From NCBI GenBank assembly GCA_028622995.1, contig JAJQJQ010000062.1, positions 1 to 64,000 on the forward strand: DNA of 64,000 nt, in the 5' to 3' direction. The notes under the pieces were generated by a model. That model saw nothing but the letters and a program-made list of their open reading frames with translations, did not search any database and had not been told where the DNA came from. The DNA is from Panagrolaimus kolymaensis (Eukaryota > Nematoda > Chromadorea > Rhabditida > Panagrolaimidae). Position numbers and translations under genes: made by a program. Shown in pieces: positions 39,026 through 50,028 of this stretch (position 1 is its first letter; every line of letters begins with the position of its first letter).

Positions 39026-41159
39026 ATGCGTATTTCATCGTTCTTGGTTTTTCTCTTCGTCATCATCGTCGTTAATTCTAAATCTGTTCTCTCTTCTGAT
39101 GATTCAAATGAACTCATGGCTGATAATCCTTACGTGAAAGAAATAGGAAATGATCTGAAACTTATGTCTCCTGGAATTGTTCAATTGGTTCTTGCAAATG
39201 GTCTTTTGGATGTTCATGTTGATTACCCAAATTGTTACGGAGAGTAAGTATTTTTTCGTATTTTTATATTTAAAATTGCTTCTGATTTTAGAGTTTTTTT
39301 TTGTTATCAATCTGATGCATCGTCGAAAGGATATGCTGCAAAAGTGTGTCAACCAAACTATTGTGGATTCAAGATTTCAACAACTACGGATGAACTCTTC
39401 TTCGTTGACAATAATAAATTTCGAAGAATTGATTTTGAGAAATGTGGTGCTTCAACTCAAATGAAGAATGGTGTAGCTATGTACTGTGGTAATAGAGTGG
39501 CTAGCTGTAAACCTGCTTTTGATAAAGAAAACGTCATAACAATCGATGTTCGTGAAGTTTCAGAATCATGTCCAATTACTATCCTTAATGCAAAGATCTA
39601 TGTGCCTGCGATTCCTGCAACAACAACAACATCATCGTCTTCAACTTCCGTTCTCTCATCGTCAACTGAAGCTTCAACTTCTAACGGATCGACTATCTTG
39701 ATTGTCTGCATCGTTGTTCCGGTTGTGGTCATCCTCATTATTATCATCGTCGTGTATGTTTTCTTTTTTTATGATTTTAATAAATCAAACATTTTAGTGC
39801 TGTCGTATGTTACAGGAAAAGAGCGAACAAAAAGAAGAAACAAGCTTTGAATCATGTTTTGGAAGAAGTGGTCATTATTAAGTCTGTCAAAGAAGAAGCT
39901 CCTGAAAAAGTCAAAGAAGTGGTAAAATTTGAACCAGAAAAGAAAGAAGTGAAACGACCTCCAAAAGTGAAAGAAACAAAGAAGTTCAGTGCTCCTTATC
40001 CTATAGTTCCAAAAGAAGACCCATTGAAAGTTCAAGAAGAAATCAAGCCAACTCAAACAAAGCCGAGACCGAGAAAGGAAACCACTGAAGCTAGTGAAGA
40101 ACCTCCACCACCTTTTCTACCTGCTCCTGCAGTTACAGAGTTTAAAGAACCTATCGTCGAACATGAAGCTCCAAAAAAACTCAAACAACATCGATGGGTA
40201 CATCCTTTTAGAACAACATCTGGAAGTTCTGGTTGCAGAATGCGTGGTCGATTCAAGGATAGTGTCGAATCTCAAAGATCCCTCAACAAGAATACGGCAT
40301 ACGAAGCTCACTATAAATCCATGCAAAGAAGCGGCTTGATTGGAAAGAAAATGGCTGAATCATTGGCAAAGTAAATTTTTGTTTTTACAATATTAAAGTC
40401 ACCATTTGTTTTTTAGGGATTACAAACCCAATCCAAAGAAGAAGCTTCTTAGCGTTGAAATTTCGCTCCTTTGTAACTACGTCGGTGACATCTTTATCAC
40501 CATCAATCAACTTGTGTAAGTTTTCTTTGTTTTTAGCAACAATATTTTTTAAACTTCTTTTGTTTTAGAAGTAAAGCAATCGAACAACTCAATGAACATG
40601 GTCTCACATTCAACGAAGATGGTAGAGCAATGAAATTGTCAAAAACAACTCGAACATTCCTTCAACAACCTGACACTCCTGAATACATCAGATTCACATG
40701 TTTTGCTCTTGAATTTGGCCATTTCATTCCTATCGACGAAGATCATCTTCAAAAATATTCCATGGCTTTGTTACTCGTTGTTGGGTTCTCTCTCAATCAT
40801 CCTGATGAAACTCGTCGTCATGCTCTTGCAGTATTTCGGTATGTTTATCTGTTTTATTGTTACATGAACTAATTTCGTTATCCATTTTTAGTCGTGAATT
40901 ACCATTTTGGAAGCGAAATTCATCCATCGAAGAACGAAATGCTTTTGGTTATCCAGCCAACGCAATTGAAGCTGCATCTGCAATGAATTCTGATTGTTTC
41001 TACGATGTCAAACACGTTAATACAAATTCAACTCCAAACAATTCTGAAGAAAAGCGATCAAATTCGAAATCAAATGTTCAATCAAAAGAAGCAGCCGCAA
41101 CTGAAAGCAAAGTGATCATCATTGAAAAATCTTCCAAAAAGAAAAAGAAGCGAAAATGA
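39026..41159 (+). CDS. Single-pass membrane protein, unknown family, copy A
   Basis: Six exons: 39026-39243, 39292-39753, 39798-40370, 40417-40515, 40569-40838 and 40892-41159, giving 629 residues. Residues 1-23 are a signal peptide ([18 protein letters not shown]). The ectodomain to about 185 has paired cysteines ([30 protein letters not shown]). A Thr/Ser stalk ([13 protein letters not shown]) leads to a membrane helix (ILIVCIVVPVVVILIIII) and a stop-transfer segment KRANKKKKQ. The cytoplasmic part of about 400 residues has a Lys/Glu/Pro-rich stretch, an Arg/Ser segment (FRTTSGSSG), then a compact domain with FTCFALEFGHFIPID and HPDETRRHALAVFRREL, ending in a KKKKKRK tail. I do not recognise either domain. 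Copy B is intact too, which argues for function. Confidence 0.85.
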
Positions 41160-41363
41160 TTGGAGATTGATTTTGTATTTTTTTGTTTTTGTATTTGTAT
41201 GTAATAATAATATTAATATTCAAATGAGTTTCTAATAATAAATATTTTTTTTAACAATCATATTCTGTCTTTTCTTTTGCTTTGCAGACTTGTGTGAATA
41301 GTCAGGCGTCCAAACACTTGGAAATTGTTTTTTAACGATGTGACATAATGGAAGCATTTTAAC

Positions 41364-41482
41364 CAGTGTTGTGACTGACTCCGCCAGCTCCGGCTACGGA
41401 GCGCTCCGCTCCAGGTCGGAGCTCGGAGCGGAGCTGGAGCTAAATAAAAAAAACAGCCGGAGCGCGGAGCGAAGTTGGAGCC
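41364..41482. mobile_element. GC-rich hAT-like terminus
   Basis: Starting CAGTGTTGTGACTGACTCCG, the stretch is a run of GGAGC/GCTCC words (GGAGCGGAGCTGGAGC), very unlike the AT-rich surroundings. Similar CAGTG-initiated, GGAGC-rich ends are found on hAT-type elements. I could not find a matching right end, so it may be a truncated element or a longer one whose end is diverged. Block B has ordinary AT-rich sequence at the equivalent point. Confidence 0.45.
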
Positions 41483-41623
41483 AAAAAAAAATTTTGAAAA
41501 ATTTTAAAAATTATTTTTAATTGGAAAAAAGGGCTTTGTTTAATTCCAATGACTTTAAAATAGCTCAGAAAGGCTGGTGGTGGTGGTGATCTTGGTGGTG
41601 GCGTCGTTGGAGGTGGTGCTGCT

Positions 41624-42181
41624 ATGGGTGGTGGTGAAGCTGGTATTATTGTTGGAGGTGGTGGTGGTAGTGACGGAAGTGAAAGTGGTGGAAGCGAAAG
41701 TGGTAGCGAAGGGAATGAGGAAGATGAAGAATTTCACCGAAATTGGGAAAAAACAGAAGAACTCTGGACCGCTCTTGTTGAACGTTTTCCGGGCCGTAAG
41801 TGTTTTTTGGATGGGCTTGTGGGTTTCTTGTACAATATAAGTTTTGTTATACTTGCTTTCCTAAAGTAAATATAGTCAAATCTTTTCCCACATTTCCCTT
41901 TTTTCCACCTTCATTTTTGTGGGGAATACCAATAAACATAAGGTGCTTGAGAAGTTTCCTTTACCAAATAGTCTAGGCTATTATAATATTTATACTACTA
42001 AAAATAAAACATTTTAGGACCTTACAAGAAGTCCAAAATGTTCAACAAATATATGTGGAACTTATATCGTTACAACTTTAAAAAGCAAAGTGATGATGAT
42101 TTTGAAGTTGATATGAAGGATTTAATCTTCACCATGATGTCAAAAGGAAAGAAATTCCGTGTTTCCAACATTGAAAAATGA
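41624..42181 (+). CDS. Hypothetical protein, Gly/Ser-rich N-terminus
   Basis: Two exons, ...41795 and 42018-42181, joined at CGGGCC|GTAAGT and TTTTAG|GACC. From the ATG at 41624 the product is about 111 residues: a Gly-rich start (MGGGEAGIIVGGGGGSDG), an acidic SESGSEGNEEDEE stretch, then FHRNWEKTEELWTALVERF and a basic second exon (MWNLYRYNFKK, MSKGKKFRVSNIEK). The Gly-rich frame stays open upstream to a possible acceptor at about 41569 (AAAATAG), so the true start may lie further 5'. It is found only in the spacer between the duplicated blocks. Function unknown. Confidence 0.42.
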
Positions 42182-42616
42182 TTTTTTTTTCTATTTTATA
42201 ATGCCATGATTTTTATGAATAATAAAATATAATTTTATGTAATGTAAAACAAACTTTCAGCTTTTTCATCCTTCCCATCATCAACTATCGCCACCTCCAC
42301 CAGCACCACTTCACATCAAAAAACAAGATGCAATTAAATTATCAATATTCTTATCAAGAAAAGAAAATTCATACAATTCCAAGAAGAGGGATATGCGGAA
42401 AACACAAAATTTAACTTAAAGGAAGAAGGGCGGAAATACCAGAAGAAAAAACTTTATGCAGATTTTAACTATTAAATATAATAATAAAAATTACAGTGAC
42501 CGAGAGAATCAAGATTATGTTTACAAATTCAGCCCACATAAAATATTGCAAAAAAATGTTTAATGCTATTTTTAATAATTTTATAATCACAATTTTTCCA
42601 AGCGTGGAAACAGAAA

Positions 42617-43640
42617 CTATTTTAATTGTTGGTTAAAAAAAGAAGGTTTAAAATTTTTGAGTGGTCTATTATTAATATTAATGGATGGACGATGAGCATT
42701 TCCATGGATTTTATGCCAATGTTTTAATATTTCTTTATTAAAATTTGCGACAACTTCTTCGTTTATGCTTCGATTGAATATTAAGACAGTTGAGGCACAT
42801 GGAGTTGAATGTTTCTAAAAAAACAAAATAAAGTTAATTTAGAGACAAATCATTGATTTTTTCTACCCATTTTTTTGTTGACGTGTTGTAAGAGATGGAA
42901 AATTTTATAGGTAATCTAAAAGAAAAAATAATTTATGCAAAGAAATGAAAAAAATAAAATTGCAAACTAACTCAATGTGGGACGCATTTGGTAAATTTTG
43001 AATTAAATCCTCTAATTTTTATGAAATTCATATTTTGTTTTTGTTGATGAATAAAAACATAAAAAAATACGATTTTTTTGATAGTTTTTGATTTTGTAAG
43101 AAAATTATAATCAGAAACAGAAAAGTGCTGATTGCAAATTTTTAAATATCGAAAATTGCAACGATTCAATTTTTTGATAATTGTTTGAATAATTGAAGGA
43201 TATAAACTGATGAGGATGTCCAGTGGCGTTCTATGGTAGAACGTCCACATGGAAGCATGCAGCCTAAAAATCGTTTTCATTGACTTTACTTTTGTCTGTC
43301 ATTTTACTTTTGTTCATTCTTTGCTTGCTTGTTCGCTCGCTCATATTTATTGTTTGTTGATTGCGGTTGCGATCTGTAATAAAGTTTATTGGTAATTATC
43401 AAGGTCGATAATTCCCTAGCATAAACCTTCGTAGATTGTAATGGAATTGGTTATATAAAGATTATTCGGGAAATTTTCATAAATGGATTTTGAACTATTT
43501 CCATTTACCCTATGACAAGCCGAAAAAAAAACACAATTTATGACACCGAATTTTTTTGGCAATTATTTTCCAGTTGATAAATTCAATAAACCTATAAAGC
43601 TTATAGCAAATATTTATCGCAAGCACTTTATTTTACTCCA
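42617..43640 (-). pseudogene. F-box-like/FTH-type protein, decayed copy B
   Basis: Homologue of the copy A pseudogene. Here the segment that is frameshifted in A is open (IIKKLNRCNFRYLKICNQHF), but a single extra base near 43018 (CTAATTTTTATG against CTAATTTTATG) breaks the frame before the exon end. A 214-bp solo LTR also interrupts the 5' part at 43208-43421. The two copies were therefore disabled by different lesions. Confidence 0.7.
43208..43421. mobile_element. Solo LTR with 5-bp target duplication
   Basis: The 214-bp insert begins TG (TGATGAGGATGTCC), ends CA (CCCTAGCA) and is flanked by TAAAC on both sides (43203-43207, 43422-43426). Block A has the uninterrupted site GGATATAAACCTTCG. 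An AATAAA at 43378 inside the insert fits the LTR poly(A) signal on the plus strand. No retrotransposon body adjoins, so this is a solo LTR; the family is unknown. Confidence 0.85.
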
Positions 43641-43719
43641 AAAAATAAGATCGCAGTTTCTTTTACAATCGTAGAGAGAATAGAGCATCTGATTTCCATG
43701 CATGCACGTTGGAAAAAAA

Positions 43720-43728
43720 GGCGGGAAA
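43720..43728 (+). promoter_or_regulatory. E2F-like site GGCGGGAAA, copy B
   Basis: Same site and context as in copy A, 192 bases before the copy B start codon. Confidence 0.5.
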
Positions 43729-43837
43729 AATTCACAACATTCATTTTTTCATTCTAACAAAACGTTTTTTCCATATTTATTCAAATTTTAATTTTTTCGC
43801 ATTTTCCAAAGTTGCTTCAAAATTTACTATGATTAGA

Positions 43838-43845
43838 TATAAAAG
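43838..43845 (+). promoter_or_regulatory. TATA box TATAAAAG, copy B
   Basis: Conserved TATAAAAGCTCAAAT, 74 bases before the ATG at 43912. Confidence 0.6.
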
Positions 43846-43911
43846 CTCAAATTCGTTCATTTTCAACTTTTTGAAACTTTTGCAAACAGTCGTCATCAAA
43901 AGAAAGCAAAA

Positions 43912-46053
43912 ATGCGCGTTTATTCATCGTTCTTGGTTTTTCTCTTCGTCATTATCGTCCTGAATTCTGAATTTGTTCTCTCTTCTGATGATTCAAATGG
44001 ACAACTCATGGCTGATGCTGATTCTCATATCGTCGAAGAAATAGGAAATGATGTGAAACTTGTATCTCCTGGAATTGCTAAATTGGTTCTTGAAAATGGT
44101 TATTTGGATGTTCATGTGGATTACCCAAAATGTTATGGAGTGTATGTCTTTTAATGTTTTTTAATATACTTATATTTCTGTATTTTAGAGTTTTTTTTTG
44201 TTATCAATCTGATGCATCGTCGAAAGGATATGCTGCAAAAGTGTGTCAACCAAACTATTGTGGATTCAAGATTTCAACAACTACGGATGAACTCTTCTTC
44301 ATTAACAATCAATTCTTTAGAGATGATTTTAAAAACTGCGAGAAATCTACTCGAATGAAGAACCGTGTAGCATCATATTGTGGAAATAAGGTTGCTAGCT
44401 GTGAACCTGCTGTTGATAAAGAAAACGTTATAACAATCGATGTTACTCAAGTCTCAGAATCATGTCCAATTACTATCCTTAATGCAAAGATCTATGTCTC
44501 TGCGATTCCTGCAACAACAACAACATCATCGTCTTCAACTTCCGTTATCTCATCGTCAACTGAAGCTTCAACTACAAATGGATCGACTATTTTGATTGTC
44601 TGCATCGTTGTTCCGGTTGTGGTCATCCTCATTATTATCATCGTCGTGTATGTTTTCTTTTTTTATGATTTTAATAAATCAAACATTTTAGTGCTGTCGT
44701 ATGTTACAGGAAAAGAGCGAACAAAAAGAAGAAACAAGCTTTGAATCAAGTTTTGGAGAAAGTGGTCATTATTAAGTCTATCAAAGAAGAAGCTCCTGAT
44801 GAAGTCAAAGAAGTGGCAAAAGTTCAGCCTCAAAAGAAAGAAGTGAAACGACCTCCAAAAGTGAAAGAAACAAAGAAGTTCAGTGCTCCTTATCCTATAG
44901 TTCCAAAAGAAGATCCATTGAAAGTTCAAGAGGAAATCAAGCCAACTCAAACAAAGCCGAGACCGAGAAAGGAAACCACTGAAGCTAGTGAAGAACCTCC
45001 ACCACCTTTTCTACCTGCTCCTGTAGTTACAGAGTTTAAAGAACCTATCGTCGAACAAGAAGCTCCAAAAAAACTCAAACAACAACAAAATCGATGGGTA
45101 CATCCTTTTAGAACAACATCTGGAAGTTCTGGTAGCAGAATGCGTGGTCGATTCAAGGATAGTGTTGAATCTCAAAGATCCCTCAACAAGAATACGGCAT
45201 ACGAAACTCACTATAAATCCATGCAAAGAAGCGGCTTGATTGGAAAGAAAATGGCTGAATCATTGGCAAAGTAAATTTTTGTTTTTACAATATTAAAGTC
45301 ACCATTTGTTTTTTAGGGATTACAAACCCAATCCAAAGAAGAAGCTTCTTAGCGTTGAAATTTCGCTCCTTTGTAACTACGTCGGTGACATCTTTATCAC
45401 CATCAATCAACTTGTGTAAGTTTACTTTGTTTTTAGCAACCATTTTTTTTTAACTTCTTTTGTTTTAGAAGTAAAGCAATCGAACAACTCAATGAACATG
45501 GTCTCACATTCAACGAAGATGGTAAAGCAATGAAATTGTCAAAAACAACTCGAACATTCCTTCAACAACCTGACACTCCTGAATACATCCGGTTCACATG
45601 TTTTGCTCTTGAATTTGGCCATTTCATTCCTGTCGACGAAGAACATCTTCAAAAATATTCCATGGCTTTGTTACTCGTTGTTGGGTTCTCTCTCAATCAT
45701 CCTGATGAAACTCGTCGTCATGCTCTTGCAGTATTTCGGTATGTTTATCTGTTTTATTGTTACATGAACTAATTTCGTTATCCATTTTTAGTCGTGAATT
45801 ACCATTTTGGAAGCGTAACTCATCCATCGAAGAACGAAATGCATTTGGGTATCCAGCAAACGCAATTGATGCTGCATCTGTAATGAATTCAGATTGTTTC
45901 AACGATGTCAAACACGTTAATACAAATTCAACTCCAAACAATTCAGAAGAAAAACGATCAAATTCAAAATCAAATGGTCCATCAAAAGAATCAGCCGAAA
46001 GCAAAGTAGTCATCATTGAAAAATCATCAAAGAAGAAAAATAAGCGAAAATGA
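43912..46053 (+). CDS. Single-pass membrane protein, unknown family, copy B
   Basis: Six exons: 43912-44141, 44189-44647, 44692-45270, 45317-45415, 45469-45738 and 45792-46053, giving 632 residues. Architecture is as in copy A: signal peptide, cysteine ectodomain, Thr/Ser stalk, one membrane helix, basic stop-transfer, long cytoplasmic part. Differences concentrate in the ectodomain (for example DELFFINNQFFRDDFKNCEK in place of DELFFVDNNKFRRIDFEKCG). Exon 4 and most of exons 3 and 5, and even introns, are almost unchanged. That pattern suggests relaxed or diversifying change outside the cell and conservation or gene conversion inside. Confidence 0.85.
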
Positions 46054-46235
46054 TTGGAGATTGAATTTGTATTTTTTCGTTTTTGAATTTGTATGTAATA
46101 ATATTAATATTCAAATGAGTTTCTAATAATAAATATTTTTTTAAACAAACTTTTCTGTATTTTCTTTTGTTTTGCTGACTTGTTTGCATAGGCAGCTTGT
46201 TTGTCCAAACATTTAGAAATTGGTATTTAACATTG

Positions 46236-47919
46236 TTCCATCCATAAATGAATTTTAATTTAAATTAAATACGTGTGTGAGCAAATGTGCATATTTAATA
46301 AACTAGTAGGTTCGCCTCTCTACGGCAAATTCTGCAACTATGTTGAACCTTCGTCAATCCTGTATGTATTTTTACAAGGAGAGACATTCTTGCATTGGTT
46401 GATAAACTTTGTTTCAAACATGGAAATGAATCAAAATTATGCGTTTTCCATCATTTTTTGTTTTGAAATCTCATTACTTATCCTTTTCAAAGAGTGAAAC
46501 TTTCATTCATTGCGTTAGGGATCGCATCATTGAATGATTGATTAAAAAAAGATAATTAGCTACTGCATTAATAAATATAAATACTTCTTCGATTCGCTTT
46601 TCTTCCGCTGCTAATTTTTACATGTCCCTTTAAAGTTACTCATTTTTCATATTTTTAAAAAGAATAAATTTTCTGCATTTCCATTTTTTAAAATTAAAAT
46701 TGCGTTAAATTAGTTTCCTTGTTTTTCAAGGATATTATAAAATAAATCGTCAACAAATAAATATATTACTTATTGGTTTAACAGATGTTGGAAAATCTTC
46801 ATATATTAAAGAAACAGATTATATTAACCCTTTCAAGAAATGAAACTCTAAGTAACAAAAACAATCTTTATTCAAAACATTTGGAATACAAGAACAATAA
46901 TAAAAAAAAGCAACAACAAAGAGGATGATTCAAAAAGGATCTTCATAAATTCGAAAATCTGGCATTTCACACTTTGGTTCCCATGCTTTCATTTTTGCAT
47001 GTCACCAGCGACTAAATTTTCACCGAATGAATGAAAAAAATTATTGAAGCAAGTTGAAAATGGCGGTCATTCTTGATGAAACATATGCAAATTTCGATTG
47101 CTCATGTGAAAATTTTGGGAGCTGAAAAAAAAATGAAAGAAAGAGAAATGCATATTTTTTTGGATGACAGTTCGAGGATTTTGGAGTTTACTGTAGCAAA
47201 GTTTTCACGATGAGATCCAGGATCTCTTCAAACAAATGTTATAAAAATGTGTTAGTTTTAGTAAACGCAAAAATAGATCTTTTTATTTATTATTTCTTTG
47301 ATCTTCCAGATTTATGTATTTACTGTTGCTGTTTCTCAGCGATTACTCATACTTGTTTATTGCATCCTCATTTCGTTAAAAAATCAGTTACCTCACTGAA
47401 ACACTTTAATACCAATCCCTTTCGATCTCTTCGAATAATTTTTTTTTGTAATGACTATTTTCAATTATTTTAAATAATGAATTTTACCCAATCAGCAGCA
47501 ATATTGGTTTAATAATCTCACAACCAAATTGCTTTAGTTTTGCGCAACTTTTCTGATTTTTAAATGTCAAATGTTCATCACAAAATTTTAGTTCGACAAA
47601 AAAGGATGTTCGTTATTACAAACAAATGAAAAATGCAAAATCGGTCGATGTCTTTTTTTACGTTGTATTTTTTTGTTGTTGCTTTCTTTCTTTTTTATTC
47701 GCAATCATTCACTGTTTATAGCCGCTGCTGGCTCTATGTTGGTTTTTTTTTATATTTTAAATTTTATTTGTTGGTTTTTCTATTCATTTTTTGTTATTTT
47801 AGAAAATAAAAACAAGGCAGATTAGTTAATGAAGCAACTTTGTAAACAGTTTTTTTATTCTTTTTCTCCACCAATAATGTAATATTAATATCCGTTACCC
47901 AATAAGATGCTGAAAAAAA
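46236..47919. other. Intergenic region between blocks B and C
   Basis: AT-rich. Apart from the small P-loop remnant listed separately, no gene-like sequence is seen. Confidence 0.5.
46709..46843 (+). pseudogene. Fragment of a P-loop NTPase
   Basis: A short open stretch encodes INILLIGLTDVGKSSYIKET, which has a beta strand followed by a Walker A motif (G-x4-GKS, here GLTDVGKS) as in small GTPase-like and AIG1-like proteins. It stops at 46841 and there is a stop at 46706-46708 upstream. No Walker B or other G motifs follow within reach. Probably a decayed fragment; it could also be a first exon, but no donor site fits well. Confidence 0.35.
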
Positions 47920-48106
47920 TTATACAATCAATGACACCGAGTTTTTTTTGGCAATTATTTTCCAGTTGATAAATTTAATAAACCTGTCAAGCTTATAGCA
48001 AATCTTTATCGCAAACACTTTATTTTACTCCAAAAAATAAGATCGTATTTTACAATCGTAGAGAGAAGAGAGCATCTGATTTCCATGCATGCACGTTGGA
48101 AAAAAA

Positions 48107-48115
48107 GGCGGGAAA
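48107..48115 (+). promoter_or_regulatory. E2F-like site GGCGGGAAA, copy C
   Basis: Third copy of the promoter element, upstream of the chimeric gene. Confidence 0.5.
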
Positions 48116-48230
48116 AAATCGCAACATTCATTTTTTCATTCTAACAAAACGTTTTTTCATTTTACATATTTATTCAAATTTTGATTTTTTTGCATTTATC
48201 AAAGTTGCTTCAAAATTTACTATGATTAAA

Positions 48231-48238
48231 TATAAAAG
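48231..48238 (+). promoter_or_regulatory. TATA box TATAAAAG, copy C
   Basis: Conserved TATAAAAGCTCAAAA, 72 bases before the ATG at 48303. Confidence 0.6.
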
Positions 48239-48302
48239 CTCAAAATCATTCATTTTCAACTTTTTGAAAGTTTTGCAATCGGTCGTCGTTGAAAGAAGCA
48301 AA

Positions 48303-49470
48303 ATGCGTATTTCTACATCGTTCTTGGTTTTTCTCTTCGTCGTGAATTCTCAATCTGTTCTCTCGTTGGATGATTCAAATGAACTTATGGTTGATAATCC
48401 TTATGTGGAAGAAATAGGAAATGATGTAAAACTCAAGTCTCCTGGAATTGTTCAATTGGTTCTCACTGATGGTCATTTGGATGTTCATGTTGATTACCCT
48501 AATTGTTACGGAGAGTAAGTTTTTTAACTTTATGTATATTCATATAATTGCTTCTGATTTTAGCGTTTTCTTTTGTTATCAATCTGATGCCTCATCTAAC
48601 GAAGATGCTGCAAAAGTGTGTCAACCAAACTATTGTGGATTCAAGATTTCTTCAACGCAGGAAAAACTCTTCTTCATTCATAATGATTATCTAAGAACAG
48701 GATTTCACAACTGTGATACCGCTACTCGCATGAAAGATGGTGAAGCATTATATTGTGGTAATAGAGTAGCTAGCTGTGAACGTGCTTTTGATAAAGATAA
48801 CGTCATAACTATCGATATTACTCAAGTTTCAAAAGATTGTGAAATCAAAATTCTCAACGCTAAGATCTTTGTTCCAGCAATTCCTGCAACAACAACAACT
48901 TCGTCTTCAACTTCCATTCGCTCATCGTCAACTGAAGATCATTTAACGATAGGAACACAAAAAATACGATGTATTATTTTTGCATCCATTTCTCAATTTA
49001 CTTTAGCTTTTTGTTTATTTTTATTGGGTTGGATGCCAATTAAAACTTTTCTTTTTGCACAAATTGCATATTCTGTGGCAGTAATGTCATCAAGTCTTAA
49101 TGTGGTGGGGCTTCTTAAAAGTGCACAATTGGTAAGCAAATATCCCAAAATTTTTGGTGCTATGATTTTGTTTTTAGCAATCTCGACAATATGTTCATGT
49201 AACTATGACGGTTATTGCATTTATAAATAGTGGAATAGTTTTGTTGCTTCCTATTTTTGTTTCAACTTTATCTCCAAATAATTCTCCCCAAGAAGTTTGT
49301 CTACCGTTTAAAAAACATATAAATAACATAATTTTTAGTGGCCTAAAATATTTTTTATCATCGCTGGTTTAGTTACGTTTACAACTATGATATTTAATTT
49401 TACATGTGAAACTGATCCAAGGCCATGGACTAAAACCATTGTCTCTGAACAAAAATCAAATCATCATTAG
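48303..49470 (+). CDS. Chimeric gene: ectodomain of membrane protein fused to SLC17 C-terminus
   Basis: Four exons: 48303-48514, 48564-49131, 49178-49294 and 49339-49470, open for 342 residues. Residues 1 to ~196 are the signal peptide, cysteine ectodomain and Ser/Thr stalk of the block A/B protein. At 48934-48947 the sequence changes to transporter ([20 protein letters not shown]), matching exon 4 of the SLC17-like gene at 51380, and continues through its last two exons to TDPRPWTK and a new tail [11 protein letters not shown]. The host TM helix and cytoplasmic domain are lost and replaced by several transporter helices. Promoter elements (E2F-like, TATA) and an AATAAA at 49512 are in place. 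The transporter part cannot transport alone; localisation or loss of function is open. It differs from both parents by scattered substitutions without any stop. Confidence 0.8.
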
Positions 49471-50028
49471 TTTTATTCGGGTATTATTAGATAGAAAATT
49501 AATTGTTGTTAAATAAAAGCTATGGTTATTTTTTATTGATAAAAAATAATGGTGATAAAAATAAAAATCTATAAAGTTTTTATAGCAATTAAAAATTTTG
49601 TTGAAAGAACCCAAAAAAATACCAAAACATCAATTTCTTGCTACAATTTTTTTTCTCACTTTTTTATATTTTGGTGTTTTTTCTTTTTCAAAATTTTGTG
49701 GACTACCTTTTTTAGTTCATTCAAAATTTAAGCGATCAAACAATTATTTCTTCTTTTTTTTTGAATGAAAGAAAAAAAACTTGATTTCTTTTTTTTGTTG
49801 CTTTTTTGAAAGAAAAAAAACAGAGAAGTTGGAAATTGGAAAAACAACAACTTTGTCGCTTTGATACATGGTTTTTTTTACTGCCCGGAGGAGGTAAATC
49901 AATATATGGAAGATTGAAAGTTAGTAAAAGTATTTCGCAAAATTTCTATGGACATTGATTGTTGTTTTTATTTTGATTGTGTGCTATTAATTATAAATTT
50001 CTTTGACTATTATTTTTGATTTTTAAAA
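49471..50028. other. Spacer between chimera and SLC17-like gene
   Basis: Contains the AATAAA of the chimeric gene (49512) and poly-T-rich sequence, with no gene of its own. Confidence 0.5.

Larger units (their letters stand above)
37770..41350. repeat. Segmental duplication, block A
   Basis: Collinear and nearly identical over most of its length with block B at about 42565-46235, offset by about 4.8-4.9 kb. It contains an F-box-like pseudogene (minus) and a membrane-protein gene (plus). Similarity starts in the segment ending AATTTTATAATCACAATTTTTCC and fades near 41350, where a GC-rich hAT-like end begins. Confidence 0.93.
42565..46235. repeat. Segmental duplication, block B
   Basis: Second copy of block A. 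It differs by scattered substitutions and small indels and by a 214-bp insertion at 43208. The homology extends past the membrane-protein gene into its 3' flank (compare CATTTAGAAATTGG at about 46210 with CACTTGGAAATTG at about 41314). Confidence 0.93.
47920..48940. repeat. Segmental duplication, partial block C
   Basis: Homologous to the upstream region and first 1.6 exons of the membrane-protein gene in blocks A and B (from GACACCGAGTTTTTTTTGGC to TCGTCAACTGAAGATC), then switches abruptly to SLC17-like transporter sequence. Confidence 0.9.
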
